64,000 nucleotides of DNA from Henricia sp. BOLD:AAB3569 (lineage: Eukaryota > Echinodermata > Asteroidea > Spinulosida > Echinasteridae), in the NCBI GenBank assembly GCA_037783545.1, contig JBBELK010000453.1:1550001-1614000 (forward strand), given 5' to 3'. The translations under genes and the position numbers were made by a program. Below, one piece after another: positions 42,001 through 53,300 of the stretch (positions within the stretch are counted from its first letter, which is position 1; the number at the start of each line of letters is the position of its first letter). The notes below the pieces were generated by a model. The model worked only from the letters and a program-made list of their open reading frames with translations, was not told where the DNA came from and did not search any database.

Positions 42001-44486
42001 TTTTTACGGGAAACATTATGTTGTGTTTTGTTTTACCTAATGAAGTAAAATTTCGGGTTACTGCAAATGATGTATTATGGCTTTAATTCTAAAGCCAATG
42101 CTCTCGTTTCGCGAAGTAGTATATAATTCGTGGCAACATCATTATCGATACAAGTGTTTATAAGTGTTTATAAATTATGTCAGAGAAGTACGCGCGTGAC
42201 TTGCCTTTATAGTTTCCTGTATATATTAAAGGCACAGGCTCGTCAGCAATGCGCGCCCGCCAAATGTGTGCCACGCAATACGCAGCTCCATAGCAAAGGC
42301 ATGGAGCTGCGTGTTTCGAGCACGAATTTGGCGGGCGCGCATTGCTGACGAGCCTGTGCCTTTAACCTTCACATTATAAATTTTGATAATTTGTTTTCTT
42401 ATCGCACTGAACACTTTCATCAAAGAGAATAATAGGCCTATAAGCATATACGTTTTCCTACTTACGCAACAGACTCCTGCCAAAAGGGGAAATGAAGCGA
42501 GGAACAGAAACACCCAGAGTCCAACGCCAAAGGCGTAGCCGTAGTAAAACGGTGCTACATCTGAAACTACAAACAACAAACCGGTCTTTTTTTGTCACAG
42601 TCACTCATTATAATAGACCTTTTGCATCGGCGGCCATGACAGGGGGCAGAATTTCATATTTGAATGCATGACGCACGGTGACAATGTGACTGCCTCCTGC
42701 TGCCGCCCGTGCGAAGGGACAGCACCATGAACTTCAACCAACATGTTTCCTCTGTCTGTCAATCCTCCTACATGCATCTTCGTCGCATTGCAGCGGTCAG
42801 GACGCTCATAACGTCGTCTGCTGCTGAACAGATCATATACATGCCTTCATTTCATCTAGGCTTGACTTCTGTAATGGTTTACTCATGGGTCTTCCACAAA
42901 GTACACTGAAATGTCTCCAATCTGTACAGAATTCTGCCGCTCGATTACTCACACGCTCAAGGATTTCAGATCACATAACTCCATTCTGCTCAAACTTCAT
43001 TGGCTACCCATTAGGTACAGGATTCAATTTAAAGTTGCATTGTTGACATTTTAAGCCCTTAATGGATATGCACCATCTTACATTCAAGACTTGCTACAAG
43101 TCCGCACAGTGAGACCGAGTCTCAGGTCAACAGGTAACACGCTCTATGTCCCCAGAACCTGTCTGGTAACCTATGGGGATAGGGCATTTATTATCAGGTT
43201 GGCGTAGTGTTGTTTTTTTTGTCCTCGCCTTCCACATCTGTGGCCGTGGTTCGAATCCCATATTTGGTTCAACTCGTGCAGTAAAATATTGGGTCATTGC
43301 AAATGATATAATAGGGCTAATAAGTGTACTTACATGATTCTGTTTGGAAAATCCCGGACTCGTACAGGTTGTACGCACCCCACGCAGCCCAAGCAAGTGA
43401 CGTCACCTGTAACAACAAACCCGCACGTACGTCACTTGGTTGTGGACGCGAATAGGCGATCGTACTATCCAGTCACACTATGCAGATTGTGATGTTATTT
43501 GACTTTGTCTGAAGGCTTCGTCCACACTATCAGACAAGTCTGATGATGTTTGATGATTTTGTTTAATCATGTGGCCACTTAAAGATCACATGTTATCAAA
43601 CTGTCCACTGATTGGCTGTTGTCTGTCCAGACTTTAGACTTTGTCTGGATTTAGCTGCATGTTCAATTTTTTGACAGACAAGTTTGATCGTGTCTGACAA
43701 TGTCTGATGGTGTTTGATGCGCGGCCCACACTGTCAGATTTTTGTCTGACAACCACGACAGACAGGCATTGTTTGTCACACGAAAAATCTGACAAATGTA
43801 GACAAGCCTTTAACTATAGCACAGAACACTGATCTCTATTACGGACTGGATAGAGTTCGCATATATATTATTCACGTGCACATGCGGGTGAAGTCATCTA
43901 GCGGCCATATTGGTGTATTATCTGTGGTCAGGGCCATAAATTAACTTGTTCGAACCTATATAACAATCATATCAAATATCTCCCCAAAATACTATCCATG
44001 GGAAGAAAGAAAAAAAGGAAATTTACAACCTCCAATTACGAGGTGGAAGCAAAAAGATTGGTGTAATCACTGCATTGCTTTATGGAACAGGATAAATTAG
44101 TTTACTATAAACATGTTTTTCAGAATGAAACCTCTACGGATTATATACGGGTTGAGAGCGCGAAATTTCAGAATGGTAATGAGACAAATATGACAAATGA
44201 TTATGGTATCAAAATCTTAAAACCCATGGGAAAAATGGGGGTGGGCGTTCAAAAATGTGATTTGGACACGCTCCTTTAATATTATCAAATAAAATTACAA
44301 GACGTAGGCTATATAGCCAGATAACGCAGACACAGTCTTAAACGGCGATAAACGGAAAACTATACGTCTGTGCTCTGCGCCCACCTGACTAACAACTTCA
44401 AAAGAGTGATTTACCATGGAGAAGACACCGGCTACTATGCAGCCACTTCGCAGCTCGCAACACAAGCAGCTCTTCATAACAGGCAT
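39006..44486 (-). CDS. Gene C: LAPTM-like tetraspan protein (6 exons found, last exon not identified)
   Basis: Minus strand. Exons: 44415-44486, 43334-43406, 42466-42560, 41326-41424, 40480-40557 and 39006-39080, 492 nt or 164 codons, phases 0,1,0,0,0. The N-terminus MPVMKSCLCCELRSG keeps the Cys cluster and RSG. Helix 1 lies in exons 1-2. Helix 2 is GLWVFLFLASFPLLAGV (exon 3), helix 3 opens LLIPYI (exon 4), and helix 4 spans exons 5-6 with Asp139 at the junction. CVISRYQELR follows. The family tail exon should lie between 35.1 and 39.0 kb, but no proline-rich acceptor-linked frame is evident on the minus strand. The tail may be short, diverged or lost, or the gene may be decaying. Otherwise no stop or frameshift interrupts the six exons, and all donors are GT and acceptors AG. 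It is head to head with gene D. Confidence 0.8.
39199..39318. mobile_element. TTAA MITE family T4, left part interrupted by a Harbinger-like insertion
   Basis: GGTTAAAGGTAGAGTACAAT .. ACATGAATTTATTTCTGTCC .. GGTATTTTGTGTGA matches the start of the 45461 copy. The match resumes after the insertion, at 40200, with TGAGAAATTAACAA. Confidence 0.7.
39319..40199. mobile_element. Harbinger-like MITE with ATTCGAA-stuttered interior (copy 1, 881 bp)
   Basis: Ends AGCCCCCGTCACAC and GTGTGACTGGGGTA are imperfect inverted repeats, flanked by TGA on both sides (39316-39318, 40200-40202). Inside, GAATGC, CATTC and TTCGAA words recur every 10-20 bp, giving dense imperfect self-complementarity. A second copy in the opposite orientation is at 59381-60644 with TTA duplication. 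A three-base duplication fits PIF/Harbinger. No transposase. Confidence 0.78.
40480..40557 (-). CDS. Gene C exon 5
   Basis: Seventy-eight nt between acceptor TCCTGCCCAG and donor GTAAGTTTG. It encodes AFEDGYMNNVFNLVALSASG and VFIVLD: a short loop plus the first half of helix 4. No N-glycosylation sequon. Confidence 0.8.
41326..41424 (-). CDS. Gene C exon 4 (helix 3)
   Basis: Ninety-nine nt between acceptor ATATTGCAG and donor GTGAGTACC. It encodes DRRGLLIPYIVASVLTSLVH and then CALCALYLYIMLS. Same size and opening residues as exon 4 of B. Confidence 0.88.
41497..41570 (-). mobile_element. tRNA-like sequence (SINE head)
   Basis: On the minus strand, a box A-like GATCGAGTGGTTAAGCC and box B GTGGGTTCGAGTCCTACCC at about 72-nt spacing. 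The acceptor arms ACTCGG / CCGAGC nearly close. It could be a tRNA relative with loop CTAGTAT, but a SINE head is as likely. In intron 3 of gene C. Confidence 0.5.
41641..41740. repeat. 100-bp foldback
   Basis: CAGGGATGTGATTGTTCCGG .. CCCGGAA on the left pairs with TTCCGGGAAAACCGGAACAA..CACATCCCTG on the right. Confidence 0.85.
42226..42365. mobile_element. 140-bp TTAA foldback, family T2 (copy 2)
   Basis: Practically identical to the 4741 copy across all 140 bp, TTAA at both ends; in intron 3 of gene C. Confidence 0.88.
42466..42560 (-). CDS. Gene C exon 3 (helix 2)
   Basis: Ninety-five nt between acceptor TGTAGTTTCAG and donor GTAAGTAGG. The split codon gives Tyr, then VAPFYYGYAFGVGLWVF and the rest of helix 2 to GVCC. 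The outer AG (TTTGTAG) would put TAG in frame, so the inner one is required. Confidence 0.85.
42706..43195 (+). mobile_element. LINE reverse-transcriptase 3' remnant (CR1/L2-like)
   Basis: Plus-strand reading, broken by frameshifts, shows the C-terminal stretch typical of CR1/L2-type non-LTR elements: HVSSVCQSSYMHLRRIAAVR, SRLDFCNGLLMGLPQSTLKC, LQSVQNSAARLLTRS, LLKLHWLPIRYRIQFKVAL, ALNGYAPSYIQDLL and YGDRAF. It is antisense in intron 2 of gene C and dead. A box B-like GTGGTTCGAATCCCA follows at 43244. Confidence 0.85.
43334..43406 (-). CDS. Gene C exon 2
   Basis: Seventy-three nt between acceptor TTGTTACAG and donor GTAAGTACAC. It encodes VTSLAWAAWGAYNLYESGIF and QTES plus one base, phase 1. 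The first bases GTGACGTCAC include a perfect CRE palindrome spanning the start of the exon. Confidence 0.8.
43507..43811. repeat. Foldback rich in GTCTGA/TCAGAC
   Basis: TCCACACTATCAGACAAGTC .. and GCCCACACTGTCAGATTTTT .. GACAAATGTAGACAAGCC. The words TGTCTGA and TCAGACA recur with inverted order, in intron 1 of gene C. Confidence 0.6.
44415..44486 (-). CDS. Gene C exon 1
   Basis: ATG at 44486; 24 codons ending VFSM; donor GTAAATCAC, weaker than the GTAAGx donors of A, B and D. One codon shorter than its paralogues. Confidence 0.82.
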
Positions 44487-47253
44487 CGTAGGGTCTCGTA
44501 ATCGCGAACTAGAAATGGAAATGGTGTCCTGCAGAGAAATATCAAAAACATATCACCAGCAGTTTTAAAACTACTATCTTCAGCCATGAATCATTTCAGT
44601 CTCCGTTTAGCGCAATAATATACTTGATAGTAATAGGGTACTAAAGTGAAAACGTCACCCCCTATATGTGCATTGCCAAACTACACTAAAACCAGTGAAC
44701 TGTTTCCCCGCGCTTTAGCAATGGATGTTTCAGATTACCAGCGAAACCCAGTTACCCTGGTAACTGACGCCAGACGTATATAGTCTATTAATTGTCCCCA
44801 CTTCATGTTGAATCACGGTGGTTAGGTTCACACGGAGTGATTTTATATCAAGGATCAAGTCGGATCAAGACCGAGCCGAAACGGGAGTCATTCGTTTGAA
44901 TGACAGGCTCACCGCGTATAACTATGCATGTACCACGACCACAATAAATGAGGGGAATGAGGTTGCCTTCAACCTTTGTGCCCCGGTTCAAATCCTGTCC
45001 GAGTTCCTAATCCGTGCGTGACGGTTTTCCATCTGTCTCAAAATAATAGAGTGCTAAAGTGTGACGTCAGTAACCATGGTCCTGAGTCTAAACATTCGCT
45101 GGTATTCTGAAGTATCCATTGCTAAAGCGCTGGGAAACATTTACTGGTTTTAGTATACACACAAAGGTACTATTAACACTGATATAATTTGAAGTAGAAC
45201 GCGACGACGCACTGACGCCACAGAATGAACTTGGATGGAAAGTGGGTTTTTTTTGCGTTATTTCACTACGAATTACATGCACTAGTTTATACATAAACTC
45301 TTAAATTACAGTTCACACAGCCATGCTAAAGAATAAATAAACTCGTAGAGTTGTTGAGTTGACCAAAATAAAACACAGTCCGCCCATTAAATTGCCTGAA
45401 AGTATACGTGTAAAAAGCCTGCTAACTAAAAAAAAAACATGAAGCATGCTTCTAAATAACTTAAAGGTAGAGTACATCATTTGCAGTGACTGACCCTATT
45501 TTTTTCATGAGTTGACAAGAAAAACCTTACTAAAAGAGTTAATAACAATCATGGTACCAAACACCACATGAATTTATATCTGTCAAAAATGGTATTTTGT
45601 GTGAGAAATTTACAACTGAAGGTGGTTTTCTTAAAAAATTATTTGCAAAAGACTTTTACTATATTCAACTCAACACAAAAGCCATGCATGGATTATTTAG
45701 GTTTTCTGAAGTATTACTGCTTTTATGTATAGCTGACATTTCTACACGGCAGTTTTATCAACATGGGCTTCTAATAACGAGTGGAAATATTAAACGTCTT
45801 TGTATACAGTTTACCAATCATGTACTCTACCATTAAAAGCCCGGCCTAAGCCAAAATCTTGAATCTTTTCTATAAGCGAGATCAAACGCATGCATGCAGT
45901 AAAATCGTAATACTTACAGGTTGGCCTTTTGTTTCAAAGTACGACGCGTTCCAAATATGGCTCATCAAGTTCTGGTGCATAGTGTTGGTATAAAACGTAC
46001 CATGATTACGCATTATTTTGTGTGTTTGCACCAATCCGGAAATTCGCGCTTGTGTATTCTTCCACGGTGCCACATTCCGGTGGCTTTAACTTCCTTTTCC
46101 TGCAACGCAAAACACCGCTATTAAAATAAACATAATACCAAGCAACAAAAGAAATGCAAATTTTCCTCAGAAACTAGTTTAATCAAAATTTGTTAAAAAT
46201 ATTTTTAATTAAGTTGACATAAAAATTTATTGAATTAAGGGTGAACTATTAATCGATATGTACTAAACATCAAAATAAACTTATCAAGGTTTTCTTCTTT
46301 TAAGAGGTGGGGATTGTCACTTTTCGCGTGACAAAATCCCTGGGGCATAATTTAGGTGACAAAAATCCTCACCCTGCTATTTATGCACAACAATTTGTAT
46401 TTCAATGGGTCAAAACCCCCACCTGAGGGGCGGGGCAGCGAGGGTTGGGGTAAGGGGGAGGGAACAATTGATAGGTGCATTAGTATATCCATATGACCAA
46501 TATTGCTGTTGCTATGTAATGTGACCGGCTGCACGCGGCACGGTGTGAAGTACAGAATCAATACCGTGTTCATGGCAGGAGATATTGTAATAAAGCAACC
46601 AGACTGTTGGTTGCTAGGCAACAGCGTGCACCACGTAGCAACAACAGCATAGTATGTGACTTTCTAAACTGCACCTCCATTTTAAAGTGAAGAATTCAGG
46701 GCGCCGCAGCTGTGTGTAAAGGTAGCACGCAAAATGATAATTAATATACATGTAGGCCTATATGTATAGTTGATCTTTGAGTACACCACCTGTGGTCTGT
46801 ACATAAAGACCATTCAATGTACCCCATGAAAATCATATGTAGGCCTACGACAACCACTCATGAAGCATGCACAGGCCACAGGTTTAAAAAATTAAAATGG
46901 CCGCCATTAAACCTGTCTAGAAAGACCTTGTCTACGCAGACTACTTTCCCCGTCGCTCTTGAGTGATCTTTTCATTCCCATATTTGACAGCAAATATGAT
47001 TTTGAAAGTCCTCTTTCAAAATAAAGGTCAAGCATTTAATCTATTATTCACGAGGCTTGCTCTTGTGAGCATGCGCGAATCCTTAGCGACCGCTGCGGTC
47101 TCGCGTAAACACACATTAGGCTTGTGAAAACTTCAAACATCATTCCATGCCACAGTATTAAACGGTGATCTATAATAGATTTTGTTTCAGTCATTGATTT
47201 CATGTTGTGGTTTTCCGTTTTGGACTCAAGAAAAGGATTAATTTGGCCCCAAT
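44487..47253. promoter_or_regulatory. Divergent intergenic region between genes C and D
   Basis: The start codons of C (44486, minus) and D (47254, plus) face away from each other across 2.77 kb, so both promoters should lie here. No TATA box at a defined distance or CpG-rich core was recognised. Known contents are a repeat of the 'aaagtg..gtttcag' family at 44640-44745 and again at 45045-45165, the T4 MITE at 45461-45836, and a block at 46481-46680 shared in inverse with 50505-50612. The last 400 bp before D is repeat-free by eye and is the best promoter candidate. Confidence 0.4.
45461..45836. mobile_element. TTAA MITE family T4 (full copy)
   Basis: Starts TTAAAGGTAGAGTACATCAT and ends ATGTACTCTACCATTAA, inverted ends with TTAA. 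Partial copies are at 39199 (interrupted), 56236-56480 and 63300-63730. Confidence 0.78.
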
Positions 47254-47328
47254 ATGGCGATTATGAGAAGATGTTGTTGTTTTAATGACACCCGAAGCGG
47301 GACTTTAGCGTGTACCATCTATTCGTTG
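47254..47328 (+). CDS. Gene D exon 1
   Basis: ATG 47254, 25 codons ending TLACTIYSL; consensus donor GTAAGTAGA. Upstream context CCAAT before ATG; an earlier in-frame start is not conserved in the paralogues. Confidence 0.88.
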
Positions 47329-50300
47329 GTAAGTAGACACGCTTTTGGCATGCATGCATGGTCCGGTTAAAGCCGATTTATAATCGTTTGCAGGTGAAAT
47401 CCCTGCTTTTCATCTGTTGAATCAGAATAATAGCGTTGCCTGGTGCAAGGATACAACCTTTTCAATTTTGGTTTCGTGTCCGTTTAAGCAGCATGATTTT
47501 CCCGTGTTAAATCGTGATTTAGGCTCCGTAAGCAAAATGTCCGCAAGTTTATCATATGACTGATATTTTGGTACACGTGTACTACTACAGAACTATTAGT
47601 ACATATGCATTTCATTGTGTTTTGTACGATGTGTAGTCATTCCGATTTACTTAATACATGTATTTTTGGTGTTTATTCAACATTTTTAAGTGGTGGTTTT
47701 ATAATTATTGCTGGAATTTTCCACTCCTGTATAGTTGTATTTAAATTTAAACTAATTTATATTATTTAAAACTGTTTCTTTCGCGCCGAATACACAAGTC
47801 ACAACATCCCGACTTGTAGCATATGACGTAACAATTTATATCACACACCCAGCGGGGTCTCCCTTCAAATCAAATTATAATTATTGGATATAATAAATGT
47901 AAATTCCTAAAAATCTAGATCTCAAAGGTTTACGAGATATGCAGTGTTTTAAAAAAAGCTACACTGGTCGTCAGCTTTCCGGCTCAATAAAAGCAGAACA
48001 ATGCACTGGATAAATAAGGCGTAGTATTAATTAGTGACCTTGACCGAAATAATTATTACATTATTAAAAAACACGCACGCAAAGTAGCAGCGCGCGAAAG
48101 GCCTTTTAAAGGTGGACATTACAAAAATACTCAATAAAGTGACGAAGTTATTCTGCAGTACTTTGTGCCGTTGCAGAGCTAGATATCATATAATATTTTG
48201 GCACAAAGTACGCTGTCGTGTTAAAAAAGCGAAGATTGGGTGGAAATTTCATTTGAAATAAAAGACAAATAATTAATAAATGAAAAATAATAAAGCAAAG
48301 CTGTTTAGCAGAAATATTTGCTTAATGGACAATTTATTTCCTTTTAAAAAATGGGATAGCAGTCAAAATTGTACGTGTTGTGTATTACAATGGACCTGAA
48401 ACATAATGACGTCACGGTTTGTTTACATGCGTGTTTTCCTATGGCCCCATGTCGTCTGGTACCCTGAGTCTCCCCTATATATTTACGCGCATGCAAACAA
48501 ACCGTGACGTTATTATGTTTTAGGTCCATAATTGACTATATATGTTTATCTGCTACTCTGCCTATTATTGACAAACGATTTTGACTCGGCTAAAAAAAAA
48601 TTTTTCAAAGCAAATAAATTTTGCATTAAGCCGGTTTTTCTGCTAAACAGCTTTATGAAATTGGCCATGAGCGACCACTAATACAAAAGTCGCACGTAAG
48701 CTATAGGCCTAGATCATTTGCACGGCTAAACAATTTTTTTCAAAGCAAATAAATTTTGCATTAAGCCGGTTTTTCTGCTAAACAGCTTTATGAAATTGGC
48801 CATGAGCGACCACTAATACAAAAGTCGCACGTAAGCTATAGGCCTAGATCATTTGCACAGCGACCATATTAGGGGACATTGTCTCAAAATAAAAGAAATA
48901 AGTTTCTGTTGTTCTGATGAGATAACTTAGGCATGCCCAAAAAGGGTTACAAATAGTGTGACAACCTTTCTAAAAACCCTGTGTACAAATTTCCAATATA
49001 CGCTCGTAACCGGGACGGACACTTGTATTACATTTTAGGCCGTCCCGGTTACTAGCGTATATTGGAAATTTGTACACAGGGTTTTTAGAAAGGCATATTA
49101 ACCCTTTTTGGGCCTAAGTTATCTCTTCAGAACAACTGAAACTTATTTCTTTTATTTTGAGATCAGGCAAAGGTATTTCCTCGAAAATATGGTCTGTGTT
49201 GCCAAAATCCCCCTTTACGGTGGAAAGACTCAATTACCGTCTTTGTTGCCTTTATTTTCCCTTCAACCTGCCGCGTGGTTATAACCCTAGCAACGCCAAG
49301 GTAAACATAAACAGTGATCATAGAAACGGCCACCGCGTATCCGTTGTTCAGAAAGGCGGACTAAACTATGGCAGTGGTCCGCCTGAGTATTTTTTCTCGT
49401 AAACGATCCATAGCCACGTAAATCAATATTGAAGTGGGGTGTTGAAAAATACATGTAACATTAAAACGCATGCCATGTAACAGGCTGGTTATCAATAACT
49501 ATCAGTTATTTCACATGTTTCATGAAATATCATTCTAGAATGGTTGTTTTTGTGTGTCCCACGCGTAATGATTTGTACGTGAACTGAAGAGTGTCCCATG
49601 CGCAACACCAATCTTGCTGATTTGTCACTTCGATATTTATTAACTGAAACATTAATGACCCTACTGAAAAGTACTTTATAACATTGCCACTTTTCAAAAT
49701 GTACAGTATACACTGGTTCAAAATATGTAGAGATATGGTTATCTCAGGTCACTTGAAATGTTGAAATGGTCGACAGATATTTCACCTTACGTGTATTTTT
49801 AAACACCCATGCAGAGTACCTTTGTGGGCTCCTTATTATAGACTGCCGAAGTGAATACGTCATTGCCTATAGGCAATGGCTTTACATAGAACTCACTGAA
49901 CTGTGTCCCTTGTGCTTTTGCAATGGTACTTTTTCCGACGGCCATGATGTTTAGAGCCAATTACCATGGCAACACGTCATACTTCGGCTGTCTATAGACT
50001 CAGTGGCGGATCCAGCCTCATTAAAATACAGGAATACCCCCTGAAATCCATTGTATTCCTGTATTTTAATGAGGCTGGGTCCGCCTCTGCTCTGACGTTG
50101 CAACAAACCAAAAACGTGCCCGGCGTAATGCGCACGCAACTTGTTTTACATAAATTTGGTTTAGGGTGAGGTCGCATGCCCAATCGTCTTTGAATTTTGT
50201 GACCTTTGGATCATTACCAAATCAAATATATGCAAAACGGGATGCGTGCGCATAACCACGACCGATTTTCAACAGCCGGATCCTATGCCGGTCTTCATAT

Positions 50301-53300
50301 TCGTGTTTGTGTATGGAATATGAGATCTAATTGGCATTTTGCGTGTGACATTTGTATATTAAAGGCACAGGCTCGTTAACAATGCGCGCTCCAAATTCGT
50401 GCCGAGAAATACGCAGCTCCATAGCAAAGGCATGGAGCTGCGTATTTCTTGGCACAAATTTGGCGCGCGCGCATTGCTGACGAGCCTGTGCCTTTAAGTG
50501 GAGTCACGTATAAATGGAGGTGCAGTTCAGAAAGTCACATATACTATATATACGCCATTGCCTAGCAACCAACACGGTATTGATTCTGTACTTTACCACA
50601 TAGCAACAACAATTTAGCCTGGTCAAGAGGATACTAAGTTTGCATGTGAAGTACGTCAGTACACCAGACGCTATTTGTGCGAAACACGCAAATAGCTAAT
50701 TCACAAATGCCTAGAATTTATGAGACAATTATTTAAACGGACTCCTAGATCTCAGAACAAAATTTGAACAGTAAGACAAAGAACAGTAAGACAAAGACAA
50801 TGACATCGTAATAAAGACGTGCAACTTATACATTGTTGTTATACAAAGAACAAGAAATATGACCCACTGAGAAGCAGATACAAACGGGTGGGACTGGGTG
50901 ACTTGCTGCGTCCAGGTGAGTCGAGAGCGCGGCTTCGGGGGCGACGCCGGCCGTGAGGTGGAGGCTTGCTGGCAGCCAGTAGGATATGCCGTGCTGGGAT
51001 CTCCTCAGGAGGCCTGGCGACGTGGCCAAGTAGTTGGAGCCTCCGCTTCCTTATGATAGTTCTAAGCGGAGCAGGGTTGCTCATTGGAGATGCAAGTCCT
51101 GCAAGTGAATCCCGAGGATGGTGCGAAGACAAGTCCGGTGGTAGGCATCAATCTGCCTGGCCAGGTTGACAGGTAACGACCAGGTTTCGCTACCGTATAT
51201 AACTGGCAGCACGGTGGCGTTCAGGCAGCGCCCATAGGCCATACGCATTAGCCAGTCTGTTTAAAGTTGTTGGATGGGTCATATTTCTTTTTCGTTGTAT
51301 ACTGTGCGTGTTCAGCACACATGTCTTTTGTTTCTTGAAACCTGAGCTTCTTTTTTTGTGAGAGTAGGGCCTACAAGGCGTACTTTATGTACTTTATGTG
51401 CCAAACATCCATTGTTATTTCTACAGATTTATGCATCAATATTCTGCGGCTTGGCTGGATGGGGCTTAATAAGCATTTCGGTGTGGGTTGGTAAGTTCAT
51501 AGCAAAGATAATATAGCGCTAGACCACTTTGCCCTGAATTCCGTAATACGTCATGGCGCCATTTTAGTAAGCAAACTATAGACGCGCCTCGTTTCTGTTT
51601 GACATGCTTCTCGTGGCGCGGCGCGGATGCTGCTGTAACCATTCGCCACAACACAGATTACACCATGAAAGACATATGCACAAAGACACGATGCGCATTT
51701 AATTTGCTTACTAAAATGGCGCCTTGACATCTACGTTTTATTGAATTGATTTCGCAAGAGTGTTTCATCTTGCGCCTACAGCGCTTTATTTCATGTGGCT
51801 CATAAGGCTTTCAATGGACCACTAATTTAAAGTGAAAACGTCACAATCTGTGTATTTTCGAGGTTCCTGAGTCTACACTAAAACCAATGAACTGTTTCCA
51901 TAACAGTGCATGTTGCAGCAATGAACGTTTCAGAGAATACTATACATTTTTAGACCCAATTAATACCACGCTGTAAACAATATTGCCCGTAAATTTTACG
52001 TTCGAAAGGTAGGAAGCGAGTTGCCCCCTTTCTACCGCAATTTTAACGGTTATCCCGTAATTTGTTTTAACGGTTGTCCCGTACAATTCTACGCTATTCC
52101 CGTATATATACGGTGGTTTCCCGGTACTAGGGAGGTTTCGCAAGCGCACTGATACGGATAGCGCGACGGATAGCGCGGTTTTGTGACGTCATATGCGTCT
52201 TGCTATCCGCTACGCGTTTGCACGGCACGGATATCGAGCTCGCTATGCGTAAGCACAAAACGCGTAGCGAAATCTCGAATTTCTAGTGTTTTTCCTCATC
52301 TTTCGTTCCGTTTACGCATACAGCTTGAAAAAAGTATGAATTATGAATGTCCAGGAACTTTTTGTACGCTTCAAAGCTTTGAAACGAAAGTAAAATTTGT
52401 ATCAATAGGGAGGTTTCGGTCGCATACGGTTAGGCAAAACGACGACTATTAGTGAATTTTACGTCATCGATTTGTGCGTTTACACAAATATCCCAAGTGT
52501 TGTTTTGTTGTTTACACTGATAGCAACGCCTCTACACCTTAGTGAAAAACGGACAGCGAAAGGTAACGATTTTGAGGTTTGGCTAATCGTAGTCGTAAAT
52601 CACTAACCGTGCACACCGAAACCTCACTATTGCCGTGTTATGCCGGGTAGTTTTCCTGCTGTCGGAAATAGACTACTTTTAGCTAACATGCTGTAGTTTG
52701 GGAGTTGCGAAACCACATAAATGCCACTAACGGTTACGGGTAGCTAAACGTATGCGTACGCGTATCCGTCGGCTTGCGAAACCTCCCTACTTTCCCTGGT
52801 GCTCTAACTAATCACTCCTTCCAGTACTTTTAACTTCTGCTGATACATGTAAGGTCTGTGTCTTGACACTAAATCAACTACAATACATGTTGTTATTGTT
52901 AATTTATGGCATCTTCGGCAACTATGCCCTTTAAGCCATCAACTATACGGTTTAAGCTTTCACTATATTTTCAAGATGACGACGAAGGAGTTGCAGTATT
53001 AGAAGTGGGAGGAAAACCCCCAGAGAAATCCCGGGGGGGGGGGGGGGGAACCCACGTGGTCAAGTTTAGGGACTGAAATCCTAATCCACATACACGCCCC
53101 GGATTCGAACCCGGTACGCCAGATGAAAGGCGAGGAAAGAACCAATGCGCCAACCTGACCGCCCTAGCACACGGTTGCACACATCTACTGGAATTAAATT
53201 TACTATTAATCGCTCATTTGTCGCCAGCTTAAGTTAACTTGTACCCAACAACTGTCAATTTTGCATCTTCCCCAAGCAAAAAACTTCTTTACAACATCTT

